Shown here: in pieces, positions 33,794 to 41,819 of the stretch | Layout of the letters: each line of letters begins with the position of its first letter | How positions within the stretch are numbered: the first letter of the stretch is position 1 | Assembly (NCBI GenBank): GCA_946404405.1 | Contig: CAMJDL010000004.1 | Coordinates: 61,184 to 125,183, forward strand | DNA length: 64,000 nt | From: an uncultured Prevotella sp. | Lineage (GTDB): Bacteria > Bacteroidota > Bacteroidia > Bacteroidales > Bacteroidaceae | Direction of reading: 5' to 3' | The notes under the pieces: generated by a model | Told to the model about the DNA's origin: nothing | Seen by the model: the letters and a program-made list of their open reading frames with translations, nothing else | Database searches by the model: none | Program-made: the position numbers and the translations under genes

Positions 33794-35035
33794 ATGGCAT
33801 ATCAAGAAGAAATAACGACGGGTTACGGCACGCGTGTCAAGCAGTCGTTCAAGAAAATTGCGACTGGTTTCACACTGTTCCTGAGTGCTACGGCTATGCT
33901 GTGGTGGAACGAGGGCAACAGCGTGAAGACTGCCGACATGCTTGTGGAGGCTCAGGGGGTCTGCGTGGAGATGGAGAACCCCAACAAGAAGGATGCCAGT
34001 CTGGAAGGTCAGCTGGTGTGTGGTACGGCTATGACTGCTACTACGGACTCGCTCATCGACAAGGAATTCGGCATTGGTGTCAAAGCTATCTCGATGAAGC
34101 GTTCGGTTGAGTACTATCAGTGGCACGAGACCAAGACGGAAGAGACCAAGGAGATGAAGGACGGCAGCGAGAAGAAGACCATTACCTACGACTACAACAA
34201 GGGATGGAGCAGTAGTCCCATCAACTCTGACAATTTCAAGCGTTCTTCTGGTCATACCAATGTGGTGCTGACATATGTAGAAAATGCTGATCAGTGGGCT
34301 GAAAATGTATCGTTTGGTGCTTACAAGCTGAACTACGGCATGATTCACAGCATCAGTTCCTTCGAACCATTCAAGCTGGATCTGAGCGACTACTTGTTGC
34401 GTCAGCTGGACCGTAGCACCCAGGCATCGTACGAACGTTACTATACCACAAAGGAAGGTCTGAGCGGTGACGATTACAACTTCGTCCACGTTACTGACAA
34501 CCAATTGTATATGGGACTAAACCCAAGTGCCCCTATGATTGGCGACGTCCGTGTGAAGTTCGAGAAGGTGGCGCCCGTCCATGAGGTAACGGTTGTGGCT
34601 GTCGTCGATGGTGACAGCTTCATACCCTTTAAGGCTAAGAACGGCTATACGTTAGAAAAGCTGGTGATGGGCAGGAAGGACATGGGCCAGTTCTTTGAAG
34701 ACGAGCAAAATACCAACACCTTTAATACTTGGGCGTATCGTTTTTTGGGCATCATGATGGTCATCGGAGCCCTAAAACTCATCTTCGGCTTTGTCGTGAC
34801 ACTTGCAAGGATTGTGCCCTTCCTGTCAACTATCTTAGGATGGGGTGTAAACATAATCTGCACTGTTTTAGGACTCGTGTGGTCGCTGATGGTCATTGCT
34901 GTCGCATGGCTGTTCTATCGTCCTGTCATAGGCATCATGCTATTAGCAGTCGCAGGTCTGCTCGTCTGGATATTTGCCTTTGGCGGTAAGCAGAAACTGA
35001 AGCAGCTTGCAGTCAATAATCAACAAGCGTTGTGA
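33794..35035 (+). CDS. TMEM43 family membrane protein
   Basis: 413 residues. An N-terminal membrane helix (about 21-37, TGFTLFLSATAMLWWNEGN), a long extracytoplasmic domain (40-310) and three or four closely spaced C-terminal helices (FLGIMMVIGALKLIFGFVV, and so on) match the TMEM43/LUMA family, which is widespread in bacteria but without a settled function. The gene follows the lipoprotein by 29 bp. A 42-bp scar of a second copy of this gene is found at 35740-35781. Confidence 0.85.
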   Translation: MAYQEEITTGYGTRVKQSFKKIATGFTLFLSATAMLWWNEGNSVKTADMLVEAQGVCVEMENPNKKDASLEGQLVCGTAMTATTDSLIDKEFGIGVKAISMKRSVEYYQWHETKTEETKEMKDGSEKKTITYDYNKGWSSSPINSDNFKRSSGHTNVVLTYVENADQWAENVSFGAYKLNYGMIHSISSFEPFKLDLSDYLLRQLDRSTQASYERYYTTKEGLSGDDYNFVHVTDNQLYMGLNPSAPMIGDVRVKFEKVAPVHEVTVVAVVDGDSFIPFKAKNGYTLEKLVMGRKDMGQFFEDEQNTNTFNTWAYRFLGIMMVIGALKLIFGFVVTLARIVPFLSTILGWGVNIICTVLGLVWSLMVIAVAWLFYRPVIGIMLLAVAGLLVWIFAFGGKQKLKQLAVNNQQAL

Positions 35036-35086
35036 CGTTGCACACGTTGTGACGTTGCATTAGCAAAATTAAAATCAAAAAGCATT

Positions 35087-35197
35087 ATGAAACTATCCGT
35101 AAAGATTTCGATGTTGGCGTTAGCTGCCATATTCACATTCAGCACACCAGCTGAAGCACAGTGGGGCAGTCTGATTAACTCTAATTATGTATTATAA
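35087..35197 (+). CDS. short exported peptide or truncated gene (36 aa)
   Basis: Encodes a complete signal peptide (MKLSVKISMLALAAIFTFS, cleavage after AEA or AEAQ) followed by only about 11 mature residues (WGSLINSNYVL) and a TAA. Either a secreted micropeptide or the start of a gene whose remainder was deleted, which fits the local duplication and deletion scars. A GTTGTGACGTTGCA direct repeat (about 35027-35040 and 35046-35059) lies just upstream. Confidence 0.45.
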   Translation: MKLSVKISMLALAAIFTFSTPAEAQWGSLINSNYVL

Positions 35198-35226
35198 CAA
35201 GTATAACTATTAAAAAATTTACAACA

Positions 35227-35736
35227 ATGAAAAAGATTTTTGCAATTCTGGCTTTCGCAGCCATGACATTAACCGTTAGTGCACAGGGTTTGAAGACTTT
35301 CGATGGCAAGTTGTTCTCTTGCCAGTATCCTGCCAATTTCGAGGCTCAGGAGCAGTGGATGGATGAGTCTTTCAATGCCAAGGTTGAGGATGGCATTGAG
35401 CTCATGGACTTGAGTCTGGGCGAGTACGGCAAGGATATGACGCCAGCTGAGCTGAAGCAGTATTCCGAGAGTGCGAAGTATTTGATAGAGAAAGAGTTCG
35501 GTGAACCTACAGGCTGGAAATGCGGTCCTACGACGGTGAAGGGCAAGCAGTTCACTTTTCGCTCTGAAGGCGAAGAAGAGGTCGATGACAAAAAGGTGCC
35601 TGCAGTAAAATACTCGTTCGGCATCTTGACACCTAAGAAGAATATGTTCCTTGGTTCTGTCAAGTTCAAGAAGAGCGACGAGGCCAAATACAAGCCCCTC
35701 ATAGACAAGATTATAGCTTCTTGTAAGGAGAAATAA
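35227..35736 (+). CDS. hypothetical exported protein (169 aa)
   Basis: Signal peptide ending LTVSAQ (about residue 20), almost the same as that of the SUMF1-domain protein at 32065, then a compact mixed alpha/beta domain (FDGKLFSCQYPANFEAQEQW, FGILTPKKNMFLGSVKF). Two cysteines in the mature protein may pair. The pattern recalls small periplasmic PsbP/MOG1-like folds, but that is only an impression. It ends 3 bases before the TMEM43 scar. Confidence 0.7.
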   Translation: MKKIFAILAFAAMTLTVSAQGLKTFDGKLFSCQYPANFEAQEQWMDESFNAKVEDGIELMDLSLGEYGKDMTPAELKQYSESAKYLIEKEFGEPTGWKCGPTTVKGKQFTFRSEGEEEVDDKKVPAVKYSFGILTPKKNMFLGSVKFKKSDEAKYKPLIDKIIASCKEK

Positions 35737-35739
35737 TAC

Positions 35740-35781
35740 GTAATGGCATATCAAGAAACCTGTTCTATCATCCTATCATAG
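35740..35781 (+). pseudogene. internally deleted scar of a TMEM43 gene copy
   Basis: The first 19 bases (ACGTAATGGCATATCAAGAA region) equal the start of the TMEM43 gene at 33790. The next 23 (CTGTTCTATC to CATAG) match its near-3' part at 34909-34931 with two changes. The joint removes over 1.1 kb and shifts the frame so that a stop follows after 12 codons. This is direct evidence of a past duplication followed by deletion. Confidence 0.7.
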
Positions 35782-35790
35782 ACACAAGGG

Positions 35791-35829
35791 AATTGCTGAG
35801 GGTTGAAAGACCTTCAGCAATTTTTTTTT
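35791..35829 (+). terminator. rho-independent terminator
   Basis: AATTGCTGAGGG / CCTTCAGCAATT stem with GAAA in the loop and nine T residues. Confidence 0.92.
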
Positions 35830-35930
35830 CAGAATCTATTACGTAGTAATAAAGCAAAGAAAGAAAAAAAAATCTCGATTTCGTTTAAACTTTCCGCAGG
35901 GTTGTGAGTCAAAGAATCAGAAACAGGTTG

Positions 35931-36010
35931 ATGAACAGGATAACAAAATCAGGATAACAAAATCAGGATAACGGACATCAATCAGGATAACAAAACAGGA
36001 TAACAAAAAA
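35931..36010. repeat. CAGGATAACAAAA repeats upstream of a small secreted protein gene
   Basis: Five copies of CAGGATAAC, mostly as CAGGATAACAAAAT at a 15-base period, followed by a long run of A-rich AAAAACAAAA units up to the start codon at 36053. The 35830-36052 stretch holds nothing else that I can identify. Confidence 0.85.
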
Positions 36011-36052
36011 TAAAAACAAAAATAAAAACAAAAAAAAGAAAGGAAACAAATT

Positions 36053-36415
36053 ATGAAGAAGATTGCTTTAACATTCGTAGCAGTGATGATGATGACCATC
36101 AGTTATGCAGAGACAGAGAATCGCCATGCAGTGGCAAACGTACAGGAAACAGGTCTGAACTTCGACCTTCGCAGATTGGCAGTAACGCTGGACCTGGACG
36201 AGAACCAGATGGACGCAGTGAAAATCATCAGCGAGAATTTGAACAACGAGTTGACATCGGCAGCCACAGCACACAGATTTGAGCGCCACGTACTCGTAGA
36301 GAAGGCCATCAGAAAGGATGCACGCCACATGCGCAACGTATTGAACGACAAACAGTACGAGACATACATGAAGCTTCTGAGGACCACTCTGATGAACAAT
36401 AGGTTTATGAAGTAA
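36053..36415 (+). CDS. small exported helical protein, possibly CpxP/Spy-like
   Basis: 120 residues; signal peptide about 1-19. The mature part is all-helical with LDLDENQMDAVKIISENL and VLNDKQYETYMKLLRTTL, which resemble the paired LTxxQ-type helices of CpxP/Spy periplasmic chaperones, although the exact motif is not conserved. Families of such short proteins are common in Prevotella. A strong terminator follows within 20 bp, so it is probably monocistronic. Confidence 0.65.
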   Translation: MKKIALTFVAVMMMTISYAETENRHAVANVQETGLNFDLRRLAVTLDLDENQMDAVKIISENLNNELTSAATAHRFERHVLVEKAIRKDARHMRNVLNDKQYETYMKLLRTTLMNNRFMK

Positions 36416-36435
36416 GAATCCATTAAGGTAAAAGA

Positions 36436-36470
36436 AAAGAGCTGAGGGTAAGAAAACCTTCAGCTCTTTC
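36436..36470 (+). terminator. rho-independent terminator
   Basis: AAGAGCTGAGGG / CCTTCAGCTCTT stem followed by T residues; the A-rich left flank lets it serve the minus-strand tRNA too. Confidence 0.88.
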
Positions 36471-36473
36471 TGT

Positions 36474-36551
36474 TGGTAGGGACACCCGGGCTCGAACCGG
36501 GGACCTCTGCAATGTGACTGCAGCGCTCTAAACCAACTGGGCTATGCCCCT
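36474..36551 (-). tRNA. tRNA-Val (anticodon CAC), CCA encoded
   Basis: Minus strand: acceptor AGGGGCA pairs with TGTCCCT, discriminator A, and CCA is present in the DNA (36476-36474). The anticodon stem CTGCA/TGCAG is perfect, with loop GTCACAT giving CAC; T-arm CCCGG TTCGAGC CCGGG. Unusual points are G at position 32 and a C-A opposition in the D stem. Confidence 0.9.
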
Positions 36552-36570
36552 AAATTGTGTTAAGCGGATG

Positions 36571-36602
36571 CAAAAGTAGCTATTTTTTCTGAATTGACCA
36601 AA
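36571..36602 (-). promoter_or_regulatory. promoter of tRNA-Val(CAC)
   Basis: Minus strand: TTTG at 36602-36599, 20 bases, TACTTTTG at 36578-36571. Confidence 0.7.
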
Positions 36603-36672
36603 AAATAATGGTTTTTTCTGCTGAAAAGAGTTAAAAACCGTGTAATCCGTGTATTCCGTGCCTTATTTTTAT

Positions 36673-36680
36673 TACCTTTG
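36673..36680 (+). promoter_or_regulatory. -7 element of glyS
   Basis: TACCTTTG 41 bases before the glyS ATG; a clear -33 is not seen. Confidence 0.6.
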
Positions 36681-36721
36681 CACCCAAATTAAGAATAAAG
36701 TATAAAAAATAATAAGGTAAA

Positions 36722-38263
36722 ATGGCACAAGAAGATGTTTTTAAGAAAATCGTGAGTCACTGTAAGGAGTATGGTTTCGTGTTCCCCTCAAGTGAGATTT
36801 ACGATGGTTTAGGCGCCGTTTATGATTACGGTCAGAACGGTGTTGAGTTGAAGAATAACATTAAGCAGTATTGGTGGAAGGCAATGACGATGTTGCACGA
36901 GAATATCGTGGGTATCGACAGTGCCATCTTTATGCACCCCACTATATGGAAGGCTTCTGGTCACGTTGATGCTTTCAACGATCCCTTGATTGATAACCGC
37001 GACTCTAAGAAGCGCTATCGTGCTGACGTGCTGATCGAGGATCAGATTGCCAAGTACGACGAGAAGATTCAGAAGGAAGTAGAGAAGGCTCGCAAGCGCT
37101 TTGGCGACAGCTTCGACGAGGCTAAGTACATGGAGACTTCTGAGCGCGTCAAGGAGACTAAAGAGAAGCGCGACAACCTGCATGCCCGTTATGCTGCTGC
37201 TATGCAGGGTCCGGATTTGGACGAGCTGAAGCAGATTATCCTCGACGAGGAGATTGTATGTCCTATCAGCGGTACCCGCAACTGGACGGATGTGCGTCAG
37301 TTCAACCTGATGTTCTCGACGGAGATGGGTGCCAGCGCTGATGCTTCGATGAAGATTTATCTGCGTCCTGAGACGGCTCAGGGTATCTTCGTGAACTACC
37401 TGAACGTGCAGAAGACCGGTCGTATGAAGATTCCTTTCGGTATCGCTCAGATCGGTAAGGCTTTCCGTAACGAGATTGTAGCCCGTCAGTTCATCTTCCG
37501 TATGCGTGAGTTCGAGCAGATGGAGATGCAGTTCTTCGTACAGCCTGGTACAGAACTGGAGTGGTTCCCCAAGTGGAAGGAGACGCGTATGAAGTGGCAT
37601 CAGGCTCTGGGCTTCGGCGCTGAGAACTATCGTTTCCACGACCACGACAAACTGGCTCACTATGCCAACGCCGCTACCGATATCGAGTTCAAGATGCCAT
37701 TCGGCTTCAAGGAGGTAGAGGGTATCCACTCTCGTACCAACTTCGACCTCTCTCAGCACGAGAAGTTCTCTGGCAAGAGCATCAAGTACTTCGATCCTCA
37801 GACCAACGAGAGCTATACTCCATACGTTATCGAGACATCAATCGGTGTAGACCGTATGTTCCTGAGCATTATGTGCCACGCCTTCGACGAGGAGAAGCTT
37901 GAGAATGGTGAGACACGTACCGTACTCCGTCTGCCTGCAGCTCTGGCACCAGTTAAGTGTGCTGTAATGCCGCTGGTGAAGAAGGACGGTCTGCCTGAGA
38001 AGGCTCGTGAAATCATCGACCAGCTGAAGTATCACTTTGCTTGTCAGTACGACGAGAAGGATTCTATCGGTAAGCGCTATCGTCGTCAGGATGCCATAGG
38101 TACACCTTACTGCGTTACTGTAGACCACGATACACTGAACGATGGTTGCGTGACCTTGCGTTTCCGTGATACCATGGAGCAGGAGCGTGTGAAGATCAGC
38201 GACCTGAACTCTATCATCGAGGATAAGGTTAGCATCGCAAGTCTCTTAAAGAAATTGCAATAA
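36722..38263 (+). CDS. glyS: glycine--tRNA ligase (dimeric type)
   Basis: 513-residue class II aminoacyl-tRNA synthetase of the eukaryote-like homodimeric form used by Bacteroidota. It begins with the conserved GFVFPSSEIYDGLGAVYDYG (18-37), has motif 2 IGKAFRNEIVARQFIFRMREFEQ (about 238-260) and motif 3 PYVIETSIGVDRMF, and ends in the anticodon-binding domain (from about 405). The length is normal. Residues around 97-170 are a charged helical insert typical of this group. FKBP follows with no gap. Confidence 0.96.
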   Translation: MAQEDVFKKIVSHCKEYGFVFPSSEIYDGLGAVYDYGQNGVELKNNIKQYWWKAMTMLHENIVGIDSAIFMHPTIWKASGHVDAFNDPLIDNRDSKKRYRADVLIEDQIAKYDEKIQKEVEKARKRFGDSFDEAKYMETSERVKETKEKRDNLHARYAAAMQGPDLDELKQIILDEEIVCPISGTRNWTDVRQFNLMFSTEMGASADASMKIYLRPETAQGIFVNYLNVQKTGRMKIPFGIAQIGKAFRNEIVARQFIFRMREFEQMEMQFFVQPGTELEWFPKWKETRMKWHQALGFGAENYRFHDHDKLAHYANAATDIEFKMPFGFKEVEGIHSRTNFDLSQHEKFSGKSIKYFDPQTNESYTPYVIETSIGVDRMFLSIMCHAFDEEKLENGETRTVLRLPAALAPVKCAVMPLVKKDGLPEKAREIIDQLKYHFACQYDEKDSIGKRYRRQDAIGTPYCVTVDHDTLNDGCVTLRFRDTMEQERVKISDLNSIIEDKVSIASLLKKLQ

Positions 38264-38875
38264 ATGAAACTGAAACACTATTTATTCGTCTGTCTCTCAC
38301 TGCTCGGCTTTGCTTCGTGCAGTGAGGAGGACGATACTGTACTGGAGTTTGACAACTGGCAGAGTAAGAACGAGTCCTACTTCGAAGCGCAGTATCAGCA
38401 ACACTTGGCAGCCAGCAGTGCCACATGTTTTGTGCTGAAGAACTATTCGAAGGGTGACAGTTTGCAGTTCAACCAGTTGCCACACACCGATTGTATCTTG
38501 GTCGATGTGTTGCCCAACGACTTTACTGCTGAGGGTGACAAGACGGAGAAACCAATCTTTACTGATGAGGTGGCCGTCCACTACCGAGGTTATCTGCTGC
38601 CCTCGCCCAGCTATGCCGCAGGCTATCAGTTTGACACTAGTTACTCTGATGCGTTCATGGAGGATATTGCCGAACCATCGGTCTTGACAGTAAATGGTGT
38701 CGTCGCTGGCTTCTCGACGGCTTTGCAACACATGCACCGAGGCGACCATTGGCGCGTGACGATACCTTACCAGCTAGGATATGGTACGTCAGACTACAAC
38801 AGCATTCCAGGCTATAGCACGTTGATATTTGAAATCAGACTGGTAGACTTCCGAGAAGACGACAGTAATGGATAA
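38264..38875 (+). CDS. FKBP-type peptidyl-prolyl cis-trans isomerase, lipoprotein
   Basis: 203 residues; lipobox FASC (Cys19). The FKBP domain spans about 95-200: EVAVHYRGYLL, FDTSY, GVVAGFSTALQHMHRGDHWRVTIPYQLGYG and YSTLIFEIRLVDF are the standard strands and active-site positions. It would assist folding of extracytoplasmic proteins from an outer- or inner-membrane anchor. The ATG immediately follows the glyS stop, so the two are co-transcribed. Confidence 0.92.
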   Translation: MKLKHYLFVCLSLLGFASCSEEDDTVLEFDNWQSKNESYFEAQYQQHLAASSATCFVLKNYSKGDSLQFNQLPHTDCILVDVLPNDFTAEGDKTEKPIFTDEVAVHYRGYLLPSPSYAAGYQFDTSYSDAFMEDIAEPSVLTVNGVVAGFSTALQHMHRGDHWRVTIPYQLGYGTSDYNSIPGYSTLIFEIRLVDFREDDSNG

Positions 38876-38881
38876 TACAGA

Positions 38882-38912
38882 AAACTACGGGAACAACGCC
38901 CGTAGTTTTTTA
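38882..38912. terminator. bidirectional rho-independent terminator
   Basis: ACTACGGG / CCCGTAGT stem with A-run before and T-run after, between the convergent FKBP and EamA genes. Confidence 0.92.
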
Positions 38913-39839
38913 TTCTCTAACTTCTCCTTCCATATCCCTTCTTGATTTCGACTTTGTTACCAGCCATACGCCACTGAATACGAGTACGACAGCCAACGCA
39001 TGAGTAGGTTTCAGAATGCCGATGCCCATGAGCAGGGTGGCTGCCACAGATACGACGGGTTGAACGTAGTTGTAGACGCTGACTACCGTTGGACGTAGCG
39101 TCCGCTGTCCGATCATTGTCAGAATATAGCCCAAGAACGTGCCTATGCCGACGACGTAGGCCACTTCCCACCACGTTGTTGTTGGTATTGGTTCTGCCAA
39201 TACTCCACTGACATGACTAAACGTAAACGGCAATAGCATCAGCGTGGCCCATGAGAACATGTACTTGTTGATGGTAAAGACGTTGTAGCGACGAATCAGC
39301 GGATTGAACAACGACAGGTAGAGTGCAAACGAGAACTGTGCGAACAAGCACAGCAGGTCGCCACGGATATCGCCCACCTTTCCGTCAGCGTGTGCTGCTG
39401 ACGTCAGAATCAGTATCAAGGCTCCACTACACCCCATCAGCACACCCAGTGCTTTCTTGCCAGTGATGGGCTCCTTCAGGATAAGGGCTGATAGAATCAT
39501 GGCGAAGATAGGCATCGACGTGGTGACAATGGAAGCGTTGATAGGTGACGTGATGCTTAAGCCTACCGTATAGCAGCACTGGTTGCAAAGCAGTCCGAAG
39601 ATAGCTGCTCCGATGAACATCAGTTTGTCCTTACGTGGAACGTGCTCCTTGGGTGCAAACAGAGAGGCTATCCAGAATAGCACACAGGCACCAACAACAC
39701 GAAAGGTGACCATCGACATACCATCGAAGCCATGCGTCATAGCATCCTTGCCGATTGGTGCCATCAAGCCCCATCCGGCACAGGCTCCAAACATACTGAG
39801 GTGCGCTATTAATGCTTTATTATTGCTTGTTTTTTCCAT
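38910..39839 (-). CDS. EamA/DMT superfamily transporter
   Basis: 309 residues with ten hydrophobic helices in two EamA repeats (about 13-145 and 160-295), including GWGLMAPIGKDAM and TIGQRTLRPTVVSVYNYVQPVVS. It is an inner-membrane metabolite exporter or permease of unknown substrate. The start is the Met of MEKTSNN; longer in-frame starts would run through the promoter's TACCTTTG (39859-39866), so they are rejected. Confidence 0.9.
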   Translation of the reverse strand: MEKTSNNKALIAHLSMFGACAGWGLMAPIGKDAMTHGFDGMSMVTFRVVGACVLFWIASLFAPKEHVPRKDKLMFIGAAIFGLLCNQCCYTVGLSITSPINASIVTTSMPIFAMILSALILKEPITGKKALGVLMGCSGALILILTSAAHADGKVGDIRGDLLCLFAQFSFALYLSLFNPLIRRYNVFTINKYMFSWATLMLLPFTFSHVSGVLAEPIPTTTWWEVAYVVGIGTFLGYILTMIGQRTLRPTVVSVYNYVQPVVSVAATLLMGIGILKPTHALAVVLVFSGVWLVTKSKSRRDMEGEVRE

Positions 39840-39858
39840 TTTAGTAATTTTTCGCCTG

Positions 39859-39866
39859 CAAAGGTA
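39859..39866 (-). promoter_or_regulatory. -7 element of the EamA gene
   Basis: TACCTTTG on the minus strand, 19 bases before the ATG. Confidence 0.6.
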
Positions 39867-39910
39867 CGAAATAATGCATAATTCATAGTGCATAATTCAT
39901 AATTATTTCG

Positions 39911-39918
39911 TATATTTG
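39911..39918 (+). promoter_or_regulatory. -7 element of the ATPase-DUF4435 operon
   Basis: TATATTTG, 17 bases before the ATG at 39936. A 14-base repeat (GCATAATTCATA type, 39875-39903) fills the divergent spacer. Confidence 0.55.
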
Positions 39919-39935
39919 CACCAAAACTTACGGCT

Positions 39936-40739
39936 ATGAAGTATGCAAACTATATCAAACAGATAGAAATCGACTCTCTGTGGAGTGGTAAGAAACATAT
40001 ACTATGGACGCTCGACCCACAAGTGAATATCCTTAGCGGTATCAATGGCGTGGGTAAGAGTACTATATTAAATAAGGTATTTAAAAGTGTCAACACCAAT
40101 GGTGACCTGATTAATCATCTGTTGAAAGGTGTACATATCACCGCTGAGCCAGAGGATGCCACCCACGTACGTTTCGATATCATCCGTTCGCTCGATTCTC
40201 CCATGTTGGACAATGAGACGCTGAATCTGGTAGACACCCGTATACGTTCTGCCCTTGACTTCCAACTTTATCATTTGCAGCGCAAGTATCTGGATTATCA
40301 AGTGAACATTGGCAATCGTATTATTTCAGAACTGCAGAATGGTAACGCAGATGCTGCCCAACACCTGTCGCAGCCAAAGACACGTTTCCAGGATATGATA
40401 GACGATTTGTTTGACGATACGGGCAAGAAGATTGTACGCACAGAGAATGAGATACGCTTCTCGCAGATTGGTGAGACGCTGGTGCCCTATCAGCTCTCCA
40501 GTGGTGAGAAGCAGATGCTGGCCATCCTGTTGACAGTGCTTGTAGAGGATCAACAGCCATACATCCTCTTTATGGACGAGCCTGAGGTCAGCCTGCATAT
40601 CGAGTGGCAGAAACGACTTATCGACCTCATCGTCGAACTGAATCCCAACGTACAAATCATCCTGACGACTCATTCGCCAGCTGTCATCATGAACGGTTGG
40701 GTAGATAAGGTGACGGAAGTCAGTGATATTACCATTTAA
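39936..40739 (+). CDS. ABC/SMC-like AAA ATPase (defence-module type)
   Basis: 267 residues with every part of an ABC-type ATPase: Walker A GINGVGKST (35-43), signature LSSGEKQ (187-193), Walker B ILFMDEPEVSLH (210-221) and the switch histidine in TTHSPA (His246). There is no membrane segment, so it is not a transporter subunit; it resembles the AAA_15/AAA_21 ATPases that partner TOPRIM nucleases in OLD, Gabija-like and PARIS systems. It is shorter than usual AriA or OLD proteins because the central helical domain is small. The next gene, 36 bp on, encodes a DUF4435 TOPRIM-like protein, which strengthens the pairing. Confidence 0.85.
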   Translation: MKYANYIKQIEIDSLWSGKKHILWTLDPQVNILSGINGVGKSTILNKVFKSVNTNGDLINHLLKGVHITAEPEDATHVRFDIIRSLDSPMLDNETLNLVDTRIRSALDFQLYHLQRKYLDYQVNIGNRIISELQNGNADAAQHLSQPKTRFQDMIDDLFDDTGKKIVRTENEIRFSQIGETLVPYQLSSGEKQMLAILLTVLVEDQQPYILFMDEPEVSLHIEWQKRLIDLIVELNPNVQIILTTHSPAVIMNGWVDKVTEVSDITI

Positions 40740-40775
40740 TGATCAGTTAGTAATGAGTAATTATGATTTCTGTGC

Positions 40776-41816
40776 ATGCCTAGCAGTCTGAAAGATAATC
40801 TGAATAGCCGATACTTCGAAGCAGCTAACCACCTGAAGTCGAAGCAGGCACGGCGTCGCATCGTGGCATATGTCGAGAGCTACGACGATGTCTATTTCTG
40901 GCGCACTGTGCTTTCACGTTTTGAGGACGACACGCGCTATTTCGAGGTGATGCTGCCATCCCATAGAAAACTGGAACGAGGCAAGAAGGCCGTACTGATG
41001 AATTTTATAGAGAAGCCTTCAGCTAATAGTCAGAAGCCATCAGACATCCTTGGTCCTGACATGATAGCCTGTGTTGATGCTGACTACGACTATCTGTTGC
41101 AAGGCACTACTGCTCAGTCGCAGAAGGTGATAGAGAGCCCGTACGTGTTTCATACCTATGCCTATGCCATCGAAAACCTGCAATGCTATGCCCCGTCGTT
41201 GCACGACACATGTGTGGCTATCACGCTGAATGACCATCGTATCTTTGATTTCGTCGACTATCTGGGGCAGTACTCTGAAGCCATCTTCCCCTTGTTCATC
41301 TGGTCGGTATGGGCCTATCGGACAGGGAATCATAACAAGTTCTCGCTGACGGACTTTAATAGAGTGGCTGATCCAGGAGGTTTTAGTATTTTCGACCCAC
41401 AGCCCTCACTCGACCATCTGCGTCGCAAGGTCAATACCAAGGTGCATCAGTTGCAGCATGAATTCCCAAATAATAAGGAGGCTTATCTTCAGACGAAAGA
41501 ACAAATCAAAGCATTGGGTGTCACGCCACAGACAACCTATCTTTATATACAAGGACACCACTTGTTCGATACCGTTATCGTACCTATATTAAATAAGGTA
41601 TGTAATCGTCTGCGTCAGGAACGCCAGGATGAGATTACCCGTATGGCTCGTCACCATACGCAGCGCACCAACGAAATGTCGTGTTATGAACATTCGCTGC
41701 AGGACATCCGTCAAATGCTGAAAAAGAATACTGGCTACGAACGTTCCACACAGTATCAACTCATCCAACAGGATATCAGCCAATACTTAACTACTGTAAC
41801 TTCTGTAGCTCCTTAA
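40776..41816 (+). CDS. DUF4435 (TOPRIM-like) protein paired with the ATPase
   Basis: 346 residues. The N-terminal half has a TOPRIM-like pattern: a strand ending in glutamate (VAYVESYDDVYFW, Glu34) and a DxD-type motif CVDADYDYLL (Asp101, Asp103, Asp105), the positions that bind metal in TOPRIM nucleases. It continues YVFHTYAYAIENL, typical of DUF4435. The C-terminal half is helical with QGHHLFDTVIVPILN. DUF4435 proteins act as the AriB effector in PARIS. Sequence shows the family and probable catalytic residues; the defence role is inference. Convergent with trkH, no terminator visible between the stops. Confidence 0.82.
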   Translation: MPSSLKDNLNSRYFEAANHLKSKQARRRIVAYVESYDDVYFWRTVLSRFEDDTRYFEVMLPSHRKLERGKKAVLMNFIEKPSANSQKPSDILGPDMIACVDADYDYLLQGTTAQSQKVIESPYVFHTYAYAIENLQCYAPSLHDTCVAITLNDHRIFDFVDYLGQYSEAIFPLFIWSVWAYRTGNHNKFSLTDFNRVADPGGFSIFDPQPSLDHLRRKVNTKVHQLQHEFPNNKEAYLQTKEQIKALGVTPQTTYLYIQGHHLFDTVIVPILNKVCNRLRQERQDEITRMARHHTQRTNEMSCYEHSLQDIRQMLKKNTGYERSTQYQLIQQDISQYLTTVTSVAP

Positions 41817-41819
41817 TCT

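Noticed and set aside
39840..39893. N-terminal extension of the EamA transporter
   Set aside because: The extension runs through the TACCTTTG promoter element and repeat DNA; MEKTSNN is the natural start.
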